DNA of 64,000 nt, taken from NCBI RefSeq assembly GCF_002947535.1, contig NZ_PUAP01000002.1, positions 1-64,000 on the forward strand. The letters run 5' to 3'. The notes below the pieces were generated by a model. The model had not been told where the DNA came from, made no database searches, and was given only the letters and a program-made list of their open reading frames with translations. A program made the position numbers and the translations under genes. The DNA comes from Enterococcus mundtii. Its GTDB lineage: Bacteria; Bacillota; Bacilli; Lactobacillales; Enterococcaceae. Numbering within the stretch: position 1 is the first letter of the stretch; the number at the start of each line of letters is the position of its first letter. Positions 17,299 through 26,487 of the stretch are shown here, in pieces.

Positions 17299-17412
17299 AA
17301 ATGCGGTTGGTGCGTTGCATCGACTATGGCAAAATGATCGGTCAGGGTGTATACGTGTGACTGGTCATTCCTTGATAGTTAGTTGCCGCTAACTATCAAG
17401 GAGCCTTTTTTT
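17299..17412 (+). ncRNA. Candidate structured small RNA
   Basis: A -10-like TACAAT lies at 17293-17298 with a weak TAGAAA 16 bp upstream. The region then contains an 11-bp stem, ATGATCGGTCA / TGACTGGTCAT, fully paired if two G-U pairs are allowed. It closes over a GTATAC-containing loop. A perfect hairpin (CCTTGATAGTTAG...CTAACTATCAAGG) and eight T residues follow. No plus-strand protein gene precedes the terminator, and on the minus strand the hairpin lacks a U run. A 19-codon ATG frame at 17301 has no ribosome binding site. The rest of 16967-17298 shows no gene. Confidence 0.55.
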
Positions 17413-17473
17413 TAGTTATTTCTATCTGCATCTATTGTAAGGAAAGTGCTGAACAAGTGCAAGTATCAAAATA

Positions 17474-17848
17474 TCAGCGGCCAGACCTTGTCCGTCTTTC
17501 TGAGACATCTTTTGATCGATTCGGAGAAGCTGCATGTCTGCCTTTTTTGACGACATGGAATCTTTTGAGTAGATACGGGATATAGGCAAAAAGATACAGC
17601 AAGAGAAAAGCTGCCGCAAAAAGAAATGCCTGTTGATCGCCCCACAAAAGAACGATGATCAAACTACCGATCGCCACTGAGGCTAAGTACCAAATAAAGA
17701 TCAAAAAAGTTTCTTTTATTCTGACCATATAAAACATCGTAAACAAACTAATAAATAATACTGGCAGTAAAAATAGCCAATTATTTCCCTCCATCAACCA
17801 TTTCAATCCATCAAGAAATGTTTGTGCAATGTTGATTAAAATCCCCAT
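17474..17848 (-). CDS. Small membrane protein of unknown function
   Basis: About 124 residues with an N-terminal amphipathic segment, three hydrophobic helices (about 24-42, 48-68, 74-92) and a basic tail (KRFHVVKKGRHAASPNRSKD). I do not recognise the family. Starts at 17848 and 17866 are both possible; GGAG lies 12 nt upstream of the former. It follows galU on the same strand after about 64 bp and could be at the end of the gpsA-galU transcript. Confidence 0.6.
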   Translation of the reverse strand: MGILINIAQTFLDGLKWLMEGNNWLFLLPVLFISLFTMFYMVRIKETFLIFIWYLASVAIGSLIIVLLWGDQQAFLFAAAFLLLYLFAYIPYLLKRFHVVKKGRHAASPNRSKDVSERRTRSGR

Positions 17849-17912
17849 GTAAGCAATACACTCCATTCACTATTCTTTTCTCAAGGTTTCATTTATCTAA
17901 TTGTAAAGTTTT

Positions 17913-18794
17913 TTAGTCAAGAGAATGACTTAAATCAATGAGGTATTGTTTTAGCTGTTCGCTGATTTCGGGATGACCTAAACCGTATTCGATACTCGTT
18001 TTTAGATAACCAAATTTATCCCCGACATCATATCTAGAGCCTTTGAATTCTCTTGCATATACGGGTTGTATTTTGTTTAATTCATCAATTGCATCCGTCA
18101 ATTGGATCTCATTGCCAGCCCCAGGTTTTTGTTTTTCTAATCGTTCAAAAATTTCTGGTGTCAATAAGTAGCGCCCGATGATTGCTAAATCACTAGGAGC
18201 TTCTTCAGGTGAAGGTTTTTCGACGAATTGTTTCACTTCATATAAACCTTCAGATTCTTTTGCTTCTGGATCGATGATCCCATATTTTGATGTATCTTCA
18301 TGAGGGACTTTCATGACTGCTACAGTTGAACCTTTTGTCTTCTCGTAATCTAAGATCAATTGCTTTGTCAGTGGAATCTCATCTTCCATCAAATCGTCCC
18401 CAAGCATGACGATGAATGGTTCATCTCCAACAAAAGTTTTGGCTTGTAATACCGCATGACCTAACCCTAAAGGATGGGACTGACGGATAAAGTGAAGATT
18501 GACATTCGTCGTTTCTTCGACTAATTTTAGCAAGTCGATTTTATTTTTTTCTTGTAGATTCAATTCTAATTCGATATTCGAATCAAAATGGTCTTCAATC
18601 GGTCGCTTTTCTTTTCCAGTGACGATCAAAATATCTTCGATGCCCGAAGCTAAAGCTTCTTCTACGATAAATTGGATCGTTGGTTTATCAACGATCGGCA
18701 ACATTTCTTTTGCCATTGCCTTGGTTGCAGGTAAAAAACGTGTGCCTAGACCTGCTGCAGGAATGACTGCTTTTCTTACGATTTTATTTTCCAT
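17913..18794 (-). CDS. galU: UTP-glucose-1-phosphate uridylyltransferase
   Basis: A 293-residue nucleotidyltransferase: [31 protein letters not shown] at the N-terminus holds the UTP-binding GxGTR and the conserved Lys. [10 protein letters not shown] carries the metal-binding Asp, and VEKP and [10 protein letters not shown] follow. It makes UDP-glucose for cell-envelope glycans and glycolipids. The ATG at 18794 gives the usual GalU N-terminus; an upstream in-frame ATG at 18815 cannot be excluded, as no strong Shine-Dalgarno decides. It follows gpsA closely, a common Firmicutes arrangement. Confidence 0.95.
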   Translation of the reverse strand: MENKIVRKAVIPAAGLGTRFLPATKAMAKEMLPIVDKPTIQFIVEEALASGIEDILIVTGKEKRPIEDHFDSNIELELNLQEKNKIDLLKLVEETTNVNLHFIRQSHPLGLGHAVLQAKTFVGDEPFIVMLGDDLMEDEIPLTKQLILDYEKTKGSTVAVMKVPHEDTSKYGIIDPEAKESEGLYEVKQFVEKPSPEEAPSDLAIIGRYLLTPEIFERLEKQKPGAGNEIQLTDAIDELNKIQPVYAREFKGSRYDVGDKFGYLKTSIEYGLGHPEISEQLKQYLIDLSHSLD

Positions 18795-18824
18795 ATGCGT
18801 ATTTATATACTCCATTCTGTTGAT

Positions 18825-19838
18825 TTACTGAAATTCATTTTCCATCTTGCCATCACGCAACATGATTTCCTTTGCTGCTTGTTTGATATCCTCACCTTGA
18901 TAAAGAACTCGATAGATCGTTTGGGTGATGGGCATCTCTACACCTAGTTGCTCAGCAAGTTCAACCGCCGCTTTTGTAGTCGATACACCTTCCACGATCA
19001 TCCCCATATTTTCTAGGATTTGGTCTAATTTTTGTCCTTCACCTAACATATGACCCGCACGCCAATTACGTGAGTGAACACTTGTACAAGTCACGATCAA
19101 ATCACCGACACCACTTAATCCAATAAAGGTTAAAGGATTCGCGCCCATCGCTACACCAAGACGACTGATCTCAGCTAATCCTCTTGTCATGATTGCCGCT
19201 TTCGCATTATCGCCAAAACCAAGCCCGTGAATCGCACCGGCACCGATCGCAATGATATTTTTCAATGCTGCGCCCGTTTCGACACCGATCACATCGTTAT
19301 TTGTGTAGATACGGAAATACTCATTCATGAATAATTCTTGCACATAAGTAGCTGCTTTTTGATCAATACTTGCAGCAGTAATCGTTGTGATATCGTGGAC
19401 AGCCACTTCTTCTGCGTGACTAGGGCCTGACAAAACAACGATGGATTGCCGTTTCTCTTCTGGGATTTCTTCAGCAATCACTTCTGAGATCCGTTTATGT
19501 GTGTCTTGTTCCAATCCTTTGCTGGCATGGATGATCACTGGTTTTGTCGTTAAATGCTGTAGCAATTCTTGCGCTACAGCACGGATTGCTTTCGTTGGTA
19601 CAACAAATAATACTGCATCTACCTCTTTGACAGCTTCAGACAATTCTGTGTAGCCGACGATCGATTCTGGTAAATGTAATTCAGGCAAATAGTGTTTATT
19701 TGTATGATACGTATTGATCTCTGTGATTTGTTCTGGAACATTCCCCCAGATACGGACGTCATGTCCATTTTCTGCTAAGGTTTGTGCTAAAGCAGTTCCC
19801 CAAGAACCAGGGCCTAATACTGCAATCTTTTGTTTCAT
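18825..19838 (-). CDS. gpsA: Glycerol-3-phosphate dehydrogenase [NAD(P)+]
   Basis: A 337-residue GpsA: N-terminal Rossmann motif [22 protein letters not shown] (GxGxxG variant with GPGSWG), then [18 protein letters not shown], and the catalytic Lys region [29 protein letters not shown]. It reduces dihydroxyacetone phosphate to sn-glycerol-3-phosphate for phospholipid and teichoic acid synthesis. The start at 19838 has GGAGGA 6 nt upstream; the in-frame extension to 19859 is not needed. It is co-oriented with galU. The lgt gene often found beside gpsA is absent here. Confidence 0.96.
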   Translation of the reverse strand: MKQKIAVLGPGSWGTALAQTLAENGHDVRIWGNVPEQITEINTYHTNKHYLPELHLPESIVGYTELSEAVKEVDAVLFVVPTKAIRAVAQELLQHLTTKPVIIHASKGLEQDTHKRISEVIAEEIPEEKRQSIVVLSGPSHAEEVAVHDITTITAASIDQKAATYVQELFMNEYFRIYTNNDVIGVETGAALKNIIAIGAGAIHGLGFGDNAKAAIMTRGLAEISRLGVAMGANPLTFIGLSGVGDLIVTCTSVHSRNWRAGHMLGEGQKLDQILENMGMIVEGVSTTKAAVELAEQLGVEMPITQTIYRVLYQGEDIKQAAKEIMLRDGKMENEFQ

Positions 19839-20000
19839 GGAAATTCCTCCAAAATTCATAGTTAATTTCTATTATAGTATAGATTATCAAAATACTGGAC
19901 TTATTTTCATTGTTTTTAGCTTTTGTTTAATAAGGATTTCGAAAAAGTTCTATTTTATCCAGCCCTTTTACTTCTTAATCCTAACACGGACAAAAAAATA

Positions 20001-20051
20001 ATGTTGCAATACCATACAAGATGTTTATTTGGTCTATTCCAATGATATAGT
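20001..20051 (+). promoter_or_regulatory. 18-bp box and -10 of the short-ORF promoter (copy 1 of 4)
   Basis: Box ATGTTGCAATACCATACA (20001-20018), 27-bp gap, extended -10 TGATATAGT (TATAGT 20046-20051). The hexamer at -35 (GTTTAT) is poor, so an activator is expected. The same box with the same 27-bp gap occurs before the chitinase, the LPMO and the phosphoesterase-lectin genes. Confidence 0.8.
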
Positions 20052-20088
20052 CTTCTTATCAACAAAGGAACAAAGGGAGGTTCAAATT

Positions 20089-20115
20089 ATGTGGTCAGTT
20101 ACACCGCCAATGTAA
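20089..20115 (+). CDS. 8-codon ORF encoding MWSVTPPM, candidate leaderless signal peptide
   Basis: ATG at 20089 follows a full Shine-Dalgarno, AAAGGGAGG (20072-20080), by 8 nt. The frame reads MWSVTPPM and stops at TAA. It sits between a promoter carrying the shared 18-bp box and its own terminator (20152-20194), so the whole unit is about 140 nt and carries nothing else. Short, leaderless peptides of this size are known signals for Rgg-type receptors: S. pyogenes SIP is MWLLLLFL, sensed by RopB. An Rgg gene lies at 28436 beside two genes with the same box. That this ORF is translated, and that it signals, are inferences. It could instead be a leader peptide on a regulatory RNA. Confidence 0.6.
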   Translation: MWSVTPPM

Positions 20116-20151
20116 GCTCAATTTACAAGGATACACAAAAAAATCAAGAAT

Positions 20152-20194
20152 AAAAAACGAAAATCGACAGTCAATAAGCGATTTTCGTTTTTTT
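20152..20194 (+). terminator. Terminator of the short-ORF transcript
   Basis: AAAAAACGAAAATCG / CGATTTTCGTTTTTT with a 12-nt loop and a long T run, 36 nt after the short ORF. It is symmetrical and could also serve the Mga-type gene at 20238. Confidence 0.9.
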
Positions 20195-20237
20195 ATTGGC
20201 TTTCTAAAAGTCAGTCGCCTTTACCCATCTCTTCTAG

Positions 20238-21716
20238 TTATTGTAATTCCTTCTCAATGATTTTTTTATACATGGCGATATCATAACCAAACAATTCTTT
20301 TCTTATGTTAAACAATTCACAAAAATCAAAATTAAAGGATACCTTCATTTTGAAGCAATCAATTTGTGATAGTTTCTCGTGACTGATATTATACAAAATC
20401 ACGTCACGTTTGTTGTAGTCGCTGGGAATTGTTTCCGGATTGAATTGTTGGATGTCCAAAGTGTTTCCAAATTCTTGTTCTAACATCTCTTGTGCCCATA
20501 AAAAATCCGTACAGACCCCTGTCAGTAAAAAGACTCTTTTTTCATTTTTGCTACGATAGGTCAAAAAATAAATCTTGGTTGCTAAATACCGAAAATGATC
20601 GTCTGAAAATGCTAGGTCCAATCCTGAAAAATCATTCCAATCCATAAAGATCTGCTTGATTTTCTCAAAGAATGCTTGGGGAATCTCTGCCATGTCTGTC
20701 CCTTCCACAACATGTTCTTCCGGAATCAACTGTTGGAAATTGAAGTGACATTTCCGCAAAAACATCAAGGTTAGTACTTCGATGGTTCGTTGGTTATTAG
20801 AAAAGTTAGGAATATTCCGTTCCATCTTATGGATCAGATACTCGTACTTGATCACAGGGAATTTTTTGGTAAAAGTAATATAGCACTGATAATTCTTTTC
20901 ATGTGCATTTACTTCATAAAAATTTTGGTTTAAAAAATTGAATACGATCGTACAATAGTTTAAATTTCGTTCATCTGGACTTAAAAACATTTGTTTTAAA
21001 AAAGCGATAAGACGATCTTCTATCTGATGATAAATAGGTGTGCATTTATACATCTCTAGTTTTTTTCTATCCAGATTGTCTTTTAACTTCATTTTTCGAT
21101 CAAACATCAATTGAAGTAAAATCTGTGCGTATTCTTTTGAGAAATCTGAAAATAAACATTTTTCTTCTTTTTCGATTTGTTGGAACAGAAGATTTATTTT
21201 ATACTGACTTGTCTTTGATACTTTTACTACTTGGATACCACTCTTCATTTGAAAAAGCGCAATCAAAAACCGTAAGCGGTATTCATCCTCGACCTTCTTA
21301 TCATTCAAGTCGATGCCATAAGAAGCAACATAAGACATCACCTCTTTTTTTAGTTGATATGCTTTGGAAGAAGAGATATATTCTTGCTTGGCAAAACCTA
21401 GGGGATTTGAAAAATCGGTTTTAAAAAAATAGATGCACGCTTTGATAAAGGGTGAATATTGATAGATTTTCTTCATGTACGCACGTTTATTTCTTTTGTA
21501 CTTATTTCTGATCAAATAACCTGTTGGATTTGATTCAATCAAGGGATCATTCTCATTGAACTGTAGATTGATTGCTTTTATATCACCTTTTATCGTAGAG
21601 ACAGAAACATTCAATCGTTGAGCAATCTCCAGTGAAGTCAAACTTGATTTTTCCCACAATAGATTAATAATAGTAACTTTTCGAAAAATTTCTTTCTCTA
21701 AATATTTTCTGAACAC
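20238..21716 (-). CDS. Mga-family helix-turn-helix regulator next to the WxL cluster
   Basis: A 492-residue regulator with an N-terminal winged helix-turn-helix (about 20-55, 'TSLEIAQRLNVSVSTIKGDI') and a long helical body. The length matches the Mga type and the gene at 1101, although the two share little sequence. The C-terminal part (about 400-492) resembles the EIIB-like end. The GTG at 21716 is preferred, with GGGGAG 5 nt upstream; the frame is open to 21734. It lies just downstream of the WxL operon, and Mga-type regulators commonly sit beside surface-protein clusters, so it may control that operon. Confidence 0.75.
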   Translation of the reverse strand: MFRKYLEKEIFRKVTIINLLWEKSSLTSLEIAQRLNVSVSTIKGDIKAINLQFNENDPLIESNPTGYLIRNKYKRNKRAYMKKIYQYSPFIKACIYFFKTDFSNPLGFAKQEYISSSKAYQLKKEVMSYVASYGIDLNDKKVEDEYRLRFLIALFQMKSGIQVVKVSKTSQYKINLLFQQIEKEEKCLFSDFSKEYAQILLQLMFDRKMKLKDNLDRKKLEMYKCTPIYHQIEDRLIAFLKQMFLSPDERNLNYCTIVFNFLNQNFYEVNAHEKNYQCYITFTKKFPVIKYEYLIHKMERNIPNFSNNQRTIEVLTLMFLRKCHFNFQQLIPEEHVVEGTDMAEIPQAFFEKIKQIFMDWNDFSGLDLAFSDDHFRYLATKIYFLTYRSKNEKRVFLLTGVCTDFLWAQEMLEQEFGNTLDIQQFNPETIPSDYNKRDVILYNISHEKLSQIDCFKMKVSFNFDFCELFNIRKELFGYDIAMYKKIIEKELQ

Positions 21717-21821
21717 TATTACTCCCCCACCCACCTGCTAAATTAAGTGGATAATATCATTAAAAAATCAAGTTGAAGTAAAAAGACTGATAAAATTTAA
21801 AAAAACTTATTTTTCTTGTCA

Positions 21822-21859
21822 CGAAAAAGAGGAAGGAACGTGACACCAGTTCTTTCCTC
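21822..21859 (-). terminator. Terminator of the WxL operon
   Basis: GAGGAAGGAAC (21829-21839) / GTTCTTTCCTC (21849-21859). On the minus strand it is followed by TTTTTCG. It separates the WxL operon from the Mga-type gene. Confidence 0.8.
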
Positions 21860-21884
21860 TCACCTTTACGTATGATAAACGAGC

Positions 21885-22934
21885 TCAGTTATTCTCCTGT
21901 TCAGCTAACTTCCTTTTGATTTTACCTACATAAATACACAAAACTAGAATAACCCCCAGTAAGATGCACCCAGTTATGATCATCCATTTATATTGTGCAA
22001 AAAAACTAGGTTTACTTTTGATCAATATATCTGTTTGATTTAATTTTTTGCTTGTGTTGCTTTTTATTGTAAATCTCCTTGTTAACTTCCAGTGCTGTGC
22101 TCCCTCATCTGCTTCAAATGTCGCCACATACGCTCCCGGTAATAATGATTTGCCATCTAATGGTATCCTATAGTTCAAAACCGTATTTGGGGCAATCGAC
22201 CCTTCTTGCTGGTTTGCTTGATAAATAACTTCTTGATTGCCTTCTTTACTAATGACCGCTTTCAAGTTGGTTAGCCGGACTAATTTGGGCTTAGGATTTT
22301 GGATTTTCTCTGTAAAAACATTTCGAGCATTCACCTGTTCTGCTTGTGCATCTAAAAATTTCAATTCTGAAGGAATTTTTTCTGGATCACTTGATTGTAA
22401 AACCAAACCGACTTCTCTCGCAAAATTATTTTGAATATTACCTTCTTTGTTTTCTTCATTATTCTGGACTACCCGAATCGCTCCAATGGTAATCCCAGAT
22501 AATTCTTTTTCAGGCATCTTGATTTTCACTTGTAATTCATGTGTTTGCTTTGGAGAAATCTTGATTTTATTTTCTGCTATTTTTGCTAGATCTTCTATAT
22601 TGACTTGTGCGTTATTTGCCAAGCCTTTTATAGATTTGTCATATTCAATGACTCCGATGCTGTTCGTATTCCCTTGATATAAAGATGTTTCTAGCGTGAT
22701 CGTCTGATCCGAGATATTTTCGATTTTAAGATGCAACGTCTGTTCTTGTTTTGGTTCCATTTGTAAATCAAAATAGGAGACCTGTTTATTTATTTGATTG
22801 TCCGGCAATTGCGTGGACACCAAAAATGGAATATTCTGAGAAACTGAGTTTTCATCACTAAAAACAGGTGTACCACATAGATGATACAAAAAGAATAAAA
22901 ATAAAAGCATTGCCATATTTCTTTTGCTTTTCAC
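21885..22934 (-). CDS. WxL-associated DUF916/DUF3324 cell-surface protein
   Basis: A 349-residue protein with a signal peptide (about 1-27), a DUF916 domain (about 35-155; 'FDLQMEPKQEQTLHLKIENIS'), a DUF3324 domain (about 165-300) and one C-terminal transmembrane helix (about 313-335) with a basic cytoplasmic tail. This is the WxL-interacting protein that accompanies WxL proteins and is thought to bind peptidoglycan and a host or partner ligand. Start is GTG at 22934 with AGGA upstream. It is the last gene of the WxL operon, 31 bp after the small WxL gene. Confidence 0.9.
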   Translation of the reverse strand: MKSKRNMAMLLFLFFLYHLCGTPVFSDENSVSQNIPFLVSTQLPDNQINKQVSYFDLQMEPKQEQTLHLKIENISDQTITLETSLYQGNTNSIGVIEYDKSIKGLANNAQVNIEDLAKIAENKIKISPKQTHELQVKIKMPEKELSGITIGAIRVVQNNEENKEGNIQNNFAREVGLVLQSSDPEKIPSELKFLDAQAEQVNARNVFTEKIQNPKPKLVRLTNLKAVISKEGNQEVIYQANQQEGSIAPNTVLNYRIPLDGKSLLPGAYVATFEADEGAQHWKLTRRFTIKSNTSKKLNQTDILIKSKPSFFAQYKWMIITGCILLGVILVLCIYVGKIKRKLAEQENN

Positions 22935-22965
22935 GGGGGCACGTCCTTTCTATCAAGAGCAGTTC

Positions 22966-23595
22966 TTACAATGTATCAGAAAATGTCCATGTCAATTGTG
23001 CATGATAGGTATCCGCTTCTTTTTTAGCTGCCGCAGGAATACTTAACTTGTATTGGTTGACTGGCAATGTAGAAATCCCTAACCCTTCTCCTGGACTCGC
23101 TTTGAATACTTCCACATCTACACCAGGCGTAATCACGTAATCTTGGGTATTGATCACACCGCCTGTCGGCAGATCACCACCAATGTTTGTCACATCCCCT
23201 GTGTTGATTGTTAATTCTGCCCCCGCCAATTCAGCCTGATTGACGGTTGACGTAAATTGGGTCGCTTGTTTTACTTTTAGTTTCCAGCCCTTCGTCAGAT
23301 CACCACGATTATCTGTGACCTGGATATCCGTGGTTGTTGGCGCAGATGCCTGATTACCGTCTACTGTAGCGATTTGTTCGATGGATTGATCATATTTGAT
23401 ATTAGCTGTACCAAAATTCAGATTAGTTGGTAACTTGTTGGTTGCTAGGTTCAAATCTTCTCCATTTCCACCCGTTGGTGATTGTAAAGTCACTGTTCCA
23501 TCCGTCGTCGTATCCGCGCTCACCGCTGTGACGCCTAAACTTGCTCCTACTAAGATACTCATACCTGCCATGACATATTTTTTTGTGATTACCAT
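22966..23595 (-). CDS. WxL-domain surface protein (small)
   Basis: A 209-residue secreted protein: signal peptide ending near VSA-DTTT (about residue 27), then a single WxL domain. The two WxL motifs are visible as GWKLKV (W near 104) and LTWTFS at the extreme C-terminus (W near 203). WxL domains attach non-covalently to peptidoglycan. Shine-Dalgarno AAAAGGAG precedes the ATG. The 286 bp upstream, to the large WxL gene, hold no ORF. This resembles the secreted 20-kDa class common in enterococcal WxL operons. Confidence 0.93.
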   Translation of the reverse strand: MVITKKYVMAGMSILVGASLGVTAVSADTTTDGTVTLQSPTGGNGEDLNLATNKLPTNLNFGTANIKYDQSIEQIATVDGNQASAPTTTDIQVTDNRGDLTKGWKLKVKQATQFTSTVNQAELAGAELTINTGDVTNIGGDLPTGGVINTQDYVITPGVDVEVFKASPGEGLGISTLPVNQYKLSIPAAAKKEADTYHAQLTWTFSDTL

Positions 23596-23881
23596 TATCT
23601 TATGCTCCTTTTCATTGTAAAATTTTTTATAACTAGCTGTCCTAATATACGGACTTTGATCATGCTTGAACTGTCCAAAACCTGTGTATCATTCCTTTTG
23701 GCTTTTAGAAATGAGACGCAACTAGTTGACTTCATTACCGCTTGGTTCACGATTCTGTAAATTGTGTACGCAACTTAATCCTGATTATTCTTTCAGACTC
23801 TATTTTTCTGATTCATTAGATGGCACATTCCTCATTCTGTCATCATCCATTCAAATTCCATCATCTGCTAGAAACTTATGG

Positions 23882-25927
23882 CTATGGCGTTTCTGAAAGT
23901 GTCCAAGTGATTTTTGCCTGATAAGAATCAGCTATTTTCGGACTATCATTTGGCAACTTCAACTTAAAATCGGTGAGTGGCAAGACAATCTGACCCCGAC
24001 TATTTCCTTTATCCACTCGAAATACTTCTTTTTCTTCTCCAACTGGAATCTCAACCGTTTGATTACTCCCAGTACTTAATACTACTCCCCCACTACTATT
24101 AGTTGCTGTCCCTGTTTCAAATTGGATCATTGATCCTGTTAATTGAAAGCCACTGTTCACTCCAGTCAATACTTGGTCCTGAGTGACTTTTACTTTATAT
24201 CCGTCCCCATTGTTACTTCGTTTGTCAGTGATATCAATTTTTCCTGTGGCATTTGTAGTAATCAATTGATTGTCTGTATATTGGATATCGACATTGCCAA
24301 AATCAAGGCTGTCTGGATAGATTGATTGATCATTGAATAGACTTTCCTCAACCGTCACATTCATACTTTTAGATTTATGCTTATACGTATAGGTAAGAAC
24401 ATACTCTCCTTCTTCTTCTGTCAACTTTTGAGGATCAATATCAACCAAATCAGCCCCTTCGATTTTTTGCGCAGTGACACTAACATTTGCCTCGAAGAAA
24501 GGCAGGGACGAATTGTTACTATTATCTGCTTCGATGATACAATCTAATCCATCATATTCATTCCATGTATCCTTGGCATAGATCGTAGGTAAGGAATGGA
24601 GCTTGATGTCAAAGACATTGACTGTGGCAATCGACACAGCATCATCACAAGTAAAAGTAATTTGATAAGTACCTAGTTTGTCGTTATCTGCTTCACCTTG
24701 AATCGTGACATCATTGATTGTTTGTGGCTGTCCTAGCGCATTTGTTGCACTGACAAAGTTATACGGTGGTATCCAAACTTCACCCAGTAATAGATCAATA
24801 TCCTTTGTAACTACCTGTGCTTTACTCGTAAATGGACCACTAGCAATTTTTCTTACATTTTTAGACTGGAAATATTTTGGAAACATGGGATTATTGGACG
24901 TCACACTCAAGGTATTTTGAGCAATATCAATCGAAGTTAAATTAAAACTTGTCGTAATTGGCCCCGTATAGCCGATATCGGGAAGTGGGTCTGTGCTATT
25001 TAGCTTCCAAGTACCAATCCCACTATTTGAAGCGATCGAGAATGGTGCACTACTATAATATGAACCTAAAGCACAACCTTTGGAATTAGCAATCGAAAAA
25101 TTGCTAGTTGCTGCGATTGACAGCGATTGACCGATTGCAATAGTTGCTGTTGGATTGTTTGATTGTGCGCTAAAAGTGGTATTATCTTCTATATTCAATA
25201 CAGTATTGCTATTATTACCTACTACTGGATAGCTATTACTCGTATTATTAAATGCTACATTTGCTCCATTTCGTATATTTAATTCTTTTACTTCACAAAC
25301 TTCTTGCGTATCTGATGAGGCTGTGACATTCTCATACAAATTGGCTGTCCCGTTAGGTAGATAAATGAATTGCTGGCCAGAAGAGGTGACATTTGTATAG
25401 TTGACCGTGACTCCTGGAAATTCGGACCAGAAAAACGAATAGGGATGTTGGTTGATTAGTGTGACATCATAAATCGAGCAAGTCACATACGGTAATGCAA
25501 CGCCAATCAGTTGAAGATTGATATCGATCGTATGGCCATCTCCATAAATATTTTTTGCCGAATATATATTAAAAGAGGCTGTTAACGTAATATCTCCAGT
25601 TAAATAAATGTCTGTAATAGTGGTGTCCAATAAAGCGGTGCGAAAATCATTGAAGTTATCCACACTAGCTATGCCTGAAGCTGCTGTAGGAACAGCTAAA
25701 ACGGATTGAAAATCACTTTGCGTGGGACTAGATGATTCACTTAATTCCTCTGAAGAATCCATTTCTTTTGTCGTGGTACTTTCACTTGGGGTATTTTCAC
25801 TATTCACAGTTGTCGAATCAGCAGACGCATGATACGGTAGACTGATGGCTACGTTATAAAAAGAAAAAATGATACTTACTATACACATAACTACTTTTAT
25901 ATTTTTTACTATCTTCATCCTTGTCAT
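23882..25927 (-). CDS. Large WxL-domain surface protein with beta-helix-like N-terminal region
   Basis: About 681 residues. After a signal peptide (ending near residue 38, ...HASADS) and a Ser/Thr/Glu-rich linker comes a repetitive region (about 75-330: 'ITDIYLTGDITLTASFNIYSAKNIYGDGHTID') with the look of a right-handed beta-helix, then Ig-like strands and a C-terminal WxL domain (about 550-681; GDGYKVKV has lost its first Trp, the second motif ITWTLS is intact). Probably an adhesin exposed on the wall. The start is uncertain: ATG 25927 (AAAGGG 12 nt upstream) is favoured over GTG 25954. It heads the WxL operon. Confidence 0.85.
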   Translation of the reverse strand: MTRMKIVKNIKVVMCIVSIIFSFYNVAISLPYHASADSTTVNSENTPSESTTTKEMDSSEELSESSSPTQSDFQSVLAVPTAASGIASVDNFNDFRTALLDTTITDIYLTGDITLTASFNIYSAKNIYGDGHTIDINLQLIGVALPYVTCSIYDVTLINQHPYSFFWSEFPGVTVNYTNVTSSGQQFIYLPNGTANLYENVTASSDTQEVCEVKELNIRNGANVAFNNTSNSYPVVGNNSNTVLNIEDNTTFSAQSNNPTATIAIGQSLSIAATSNFSIANSKGCALGSYYSSAPFSIASNSGIGTWKLNSTDPLPDIGYTGPITTSFNLTSIDIAQNTLSVTSNNPMFPKYFQSKNVRKIASGPFTSKAQVVTKDIDLLLGEVWIPPYNFVSATNALGQPQTINDVTIQGEADNDKLGTYQITFTCDDAVSIATVNVFDIKLHSLPTIYAKDTWNEYDGLDCIIEADNSNNSSLPFFEANVSVTAQKIEGADLVDIDPQKLTEEEGEYVLTYTYKHKSKSMNVTVEESLFNDQSIYPDSLDFGNVDIQYTDNQLITTNATGKIDITDKRSNNGDGYKVKVTQDQVLTGVNSGFQLTGSMIQFETGTATNSSGGVVLSTGSNQTVEIPVGEEKEVFRVDKGNSRGQIVLPLTDFKLKLPNDSPKIADSYQAKITWTLSETP

Positions 25928-26240
25928 TATAAAAAACATCCCTTTTTTACACACCTAGATAATTTGATCCCACCAATAGCATTAGGGTGATCATTTATCT
26001 TTTCATGATTTACCGCTCAGTTGGAACATCACTTTTCCATCAAACACTCAGCCTGAAAACAACCATTCACGTTATATTTATTTCTCATATATCAACCTCC
26101 TTTACGAAGTGCTTACTGATCTATGTCTGTATTATGCTTGATAATCTAGGGAAAAAAATCCATAGATTTACCCTTCTCAGTGTAAAAATTTAATAATCAT
26201 TTTACCTATACGTTATGATTTCAATCCATTCATGTTTCTT
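25928..26240. other. Intergenic region upstream of the WxL operon
   Basis: AT-rich DNA holding the presumed WxL operon promoter. I see no protein gene with a ribosome binding site, and no clear operator. Confidence 0.35.
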
Positions 26241-26275
26241 TAAAAAATAAAAAAAGCCCTCTTAAAAGAGGACTT
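26241..26275 (-). terminator. Chitinase gene terminator
   Basis: Minus-strand hairpin AAGTCCTCTTTTAAGAGGGCTT followed by TTTTTATTTTTT. It lies about 210 bp after the chitinase stop codon. Confidence 0.85.
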
Positions 26276-26370
26276 GGAATTTTTATAATAGTTGTTTTAA
26301 TATATGATTTTTTCTATGTTCTGTTATACAAACATAAAAACTAATTGAATTTTTATCATGCCTTTGCCCA

Positions 26371-26412
26371 ATTGCTAAGATTCTCGTTACACATGCACGA
26401 AAATCTTAACAA
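26371..26412. repeat. Imperfect 17-bp inverted repeat in the chitinase 3' region
   Basis: ATTGCTAAGATTCTCGT (26371-26387) and ACGAAAATCTTAACAAT (26396-26412) pair with three mismatches around an 8-nt loop. There is no U run on either strand. It would form a stem in the chitinase mRNA 3' untranslated region. Confidence 0.5.
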
Positions 26413-26487
26413 TACTGAGCAAATCATTTATTCGTTGATTGGTTGAGTATCAACGTTGCTTTATTAATAAAGACCGATATGGATCGA

